Below, piece after piece: positions 61,158 to 64,000 of a stretch of DNA of 64,000 nt. The notes under the pieces are model-generated. The model saw nothing but the letters and a program-made list of their open reading frames with translations. It did not search any database and was not told where the DNA came from. Each line of letters opens with the position of its first letter. Position 1 is the stretch's first letter. The stretch is from Stictocephala bisonia (Eukaryota > Arthropoda > Insecta > Hemiptera > Membracidae): assembly GCA_035578905.1 (NCBI GenBank), contig JAQJVL010000292.1, positions 625,501 to 689,500 of the forward strand, given 5' to 3'. The position numbers were made by a program, and so were the translations under genes.

Positions 61158-62584
61158 AGTTATGTATTTTCACATTACGTGTGTTACGCCAGTAATGTCA
61201 CAGCCTACTAGCCGTATCACGACCCAATGCAAAATGACGCAAGAATTGTGTTCTGTAGACCTGGAGTGATAATACTCTAGCTATTTTTGTCGACTTGTGG
61301 CCTCACTGTCATTGAGAGGTGAGACCCAAAGAATATATGCAAATTTATTACTGACACTCACTTCACTCGCTCCAAAAGAACTTAAGAATCTCTGGCGTTG
61401 TGCGGACTACCGAGAACGTGTGAGATGTATGGCTTCCCACACAGCTAATGGTTAACTTTCTACGCAAATATTTATATATATTATGATTCAATTAATATTT
61501 TTAAATTAAATAATTCTCAGCTTACCTTTTGGATTACAATTTCCAAGTTGGGGATAAAATAGTTAATTTTAATAATACACGCTAGCAATTATTATGTTCT
61601 TAGTGACTTTCCGGCCTATGACTGGTTGACGACTCTTGATCCTAGGCACGTTTGTATAGGAATTTACTGAGGCAATTAAATTAAATTTTAATTTTTCAAT
61701 TTCGTTTAAGAATTCAAAACAATAGTAATAATATTTATCATCGAATGTTAGATCTTAAACTATGATATATTATTTCAGTTGAAAATATGATAGTTAAACT
61801 ATTAAATTACTAGCTTAATAAATCTATAGTAAATAATTTAACAATAAAACTATCATTATTATAATTTGAATATTATTACAACAATATAAATTTAAAAGAT
61901 TCTTATATTGTATTATATGTTTTAAATCCTAAATTAAAATTAATAGTTTTAAAGCACAAGAAAATAAAAATATTAACTTACGGTGAAGTTAAATTAATTT
62001 TTGTAACATAACCAACTTAGTTCATTTGAATGTATTCTTAAAGTCATAAATAACTTACGGTCCCTTTAAGGTTTAACTCCCACTGCTGCTATAAAACTGG
62101 TTTAACAAGCAACAATACATTTATGACAATTCCCATGCTGGAAAAGTGTGACGGGAAAGATAATCAAGATAATAAAAAAATGCTGTGGAGATTGTAGGTG
62201 ATAGGTTCTATGTTCGGTCCTTGAATTGAACATACAAATACACACATTGCGTCCGCTCAATGGTTGCCATTGATGTAGACACTACTAGAGAAGTCTGGGG
62301 CGTCCATGTTGGGTGGTAGTCAAGATTCAGATGTTCTGTATGAAGGAGAAGTGAGTATAAAGCTTGTCAAATAGCTGAAAATCAGACTAATACTACGTGA
62401 TTCGGATTCCAAGTAAATCTGTACATCCCTTAGTTTCCCTAGCTATTTGGCTATTAATAAATGGTCCTGTCTGAGCCAGGTTGAACTCCATTAGTAACAA
62501 TGATTTCACTCGTCATATTCGCCCATATCTCCACGATCGTTGTTTTAGTAATGAATAGTAATAATAATACATTAAATCAAGACT
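61158..62584. repeat. Composite unit 2, second spacer
   Basis: Copy of 55291-56719. Visible differences include a 3-base deletion at TTAATTTTTCAATTTCG (first copy TTTGGTTTCAATTTCG) and single substitutions such as TATATTATGATT for TATATTGTGATT. Confidence 0.9.
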
Positions 62585-63098
62585 AGTGACACTAACCCCC
62601 TCCCACTGGTGACACTAACCCCCTCCCACTGGTGACACTAACCCCCTCCCACTGGTGACACTAACCCCCTCCCACTGGTGACACTAACCCCCTCCCACTG
62701 GTGACACTAACCCCCTCCCACTGGTGACACTAACCCCCTCCCACTGGTGACACTAACCCCCTCCCACTGGTGACACTAACCCCCTCCCACTGGTGACACT
62801 AACCCCCTCCCACTGGTGACACTAACCTCCTCCCACTGGTGACACTAACTCCCTCCCACTGGTGACACTAACCCCCTCCCACTGGTGACACTAACCCCCT
62901 CCTACTGTTGGCACTAACCCCCTCCCACTGATGACACTAACCCCCTCCCACTGGTGACACTAACCCCCTCCCACTGGTGACACTAACCCCCTCCCACTGG
63001 TGACACTAACCCTCTCCCACTGGTGACACTAACCCCCTCCCACTGGTGACACTAACCCCCTCCCACTGGTGACACTAACCCCCTCCCCCCTCCCACTG
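62585..63098. repeat. 23-bp minisatellite, copy 2
   Basis: Same length (514 bp) and variant order as copy 1. Differences include CTACTGTTGGCAC near 62900 and CACTGATGAC soon after. It ends in CCCACTGTTGGCATACGAC, running into unique DNA rather than satellite. Confidence 0.96.
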
Positions 63099-63169
63099 TT
63101 GGCATACGACAATCTTCTCCAAATCGTTTTATTAAAATCATAGCTTTTGTATTAATTTTATACACCATA

Positions 63170-63807
63170 GATTGGTCATTTTATTTTTTACGTAACATAA
63201 TTTTTATTTTCAAAACAGGTTTATTGATTTCATTGAAACTTGACATAGCTGTTACTAGCATAAACATTAGGTTAAAAATAATTTTCAAGATCTAATATAT
63301 ATTTTCAATATTGCTGTTATTTGAAATATTTAAACTAAAATAACTTGAAAGCCAACGAATTTATCAAAAATGTTAAAACTAATTATTGTTGCCAATTGTG
63401 TAGCGAATCCAAAAATATTAGGTTTTTAAAAATCTGTTTATAAATAACTGAGTAATTAAAGTGTTAGTCCGCCTGGATGGGACGGTTGTGTCATCGGCAC
63501 AATTAGGCACATACTTCGAGTATCAGTTATTTATGAACAGATATTTAAAAACATGGTATTGCTGAATTTTTTATACAATTTGCAAAAGTTATGTTACATT
63601 TTTTGTTGTCAAATAATTGGTTTTCAAGTTATTTTATTTCTAATATTTTAAATGGCTACCATTTTAAAAATGCACATTAGATCTTAAAAATTATTTTGTA
63701 CTAAAATGAATGTTTATGTTAGTAATAACTATGCGAAGTTTCAATGAAAGTGATAAACCTGTTTTTAAAATAAAAATAATTCTGCGTAAAAAACAAAATG
63801 GCCGATC
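63170..63807. mobile_element. Foldback element, ~290-bp arms, right of the satellite block
   Basis: 63170-63455 is an imperfect reverse complement of about 63515-63807. Shared blocks include TTTTTTACG, AAAACAGGTTTAT, TTTCATTGAAACTT, ATAAACATTA or its variant, AAGATCTAAT, AAAATAACTTGAAA and ATAAATAACTGA. The loop of about 60 bp contains CCGCCTGGATGGGACGG. It starts about 70 bp after the last minisatellite unit. Confidence 0.8.
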
Positions 63808-64000
63808 TGAGGTTAATGAAGCAAGATAGGACTATACGTTACGTTTTGTCCCGTAATTTTGGGATACCCTTATAGTATTAAATAGTATTTGTTCTCCTAA
63901 AAGGTACTTTTAAATGATGTTTGGATACAATACGAGTATTCTATGCATGAAATATTTATTCATTTAGGCTTAGTTTATTTATATATTTCTTTCTATATTA
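63808..64000. other. AT-rich DNA to the window edge
   Basis: No feature supported. Confidence 0.5.

Overview
The window reads as AT-rich, repeat-dominated nuclear DNA of an arthropod, probably an insect and perhaps a hemipteran. This is inferred from the retrotransposon and Mutator-like protein styles, the TTAGG-like motifs at about 42.75 kb and the absence of any prokaryotic gene organisation. No complete host gene was recognised. The only long intact reading frame, 4316-6118, is a Mutator-like (MULE) transposase. One possible host exon, resembling a WD40 repeat, lies on the minus strand near 12.1-12.2 kb.

Layout. 0-3.9 kb: AT-rich DNA with a 180-bp (GA)n tract, a 39-bp minisatellite and dispersed repeats. 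3.9-6.6 kb: the MULE transposase between candidate 18-bp inverted termini. 6.6-12.7 kb: LINE tails, a (TA)n tract, a tRNA-derived SINE and an antisense LINE remnant. 12.7-21.5 kb: three decayed LINE fragments, two of one family in opposite orientations. 22.3-26.4 kb: a 107-bp repeat, a foldback element, a tRNA-like SINE head and a 72-bp repeat. 28.2-34 kb: a 27-bp minisatellite, then a nearly full-length LINE (endonuclease, reverse transcriptase, RNase H, zinc knuckle) with five disabling lesions. This LINE is bracketed by a 91-bp direct repeat and followed by a long (GCGT)n/(GT)n tract. 34-38 kb: a small inverted-repeat element and a 57-bp minisatellite. 38.6-41.1 kb: a 2.5-kb foldback element with arms of 700-800 bp and a LINE fragment in its loop. 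44.4-45.2 kb: three inverted repeats side by side. 47.2-63.1 kb: satellite DNA. 63.17-63.81 kb: another large foldback.

The satellite block holds about 40 copies of a 124-bp monomer, then a composite of flank, 56-bp array (about 32 copies), flank and G/C-asymmetric 23-bp array (about 22 copies). A second, nearly identical composite follows in tandem, offset by about 5,867 bp and preceded by about 6.5 more 124-bp monomers. Unit order inside the arrays is kept between the copies, so the whole composite was duplicated recently as a block, or the assembly duplicated it.

The genes do not form a pathway. They are mobile elements at different stages of decay. The most notable features are the RNase H LINE at a microsatellite with a 91-bp flanking duplication, the 2.5-kb foldback with a LINE cargo, the open MULE frame, and the duplicated multi-satellite composite.
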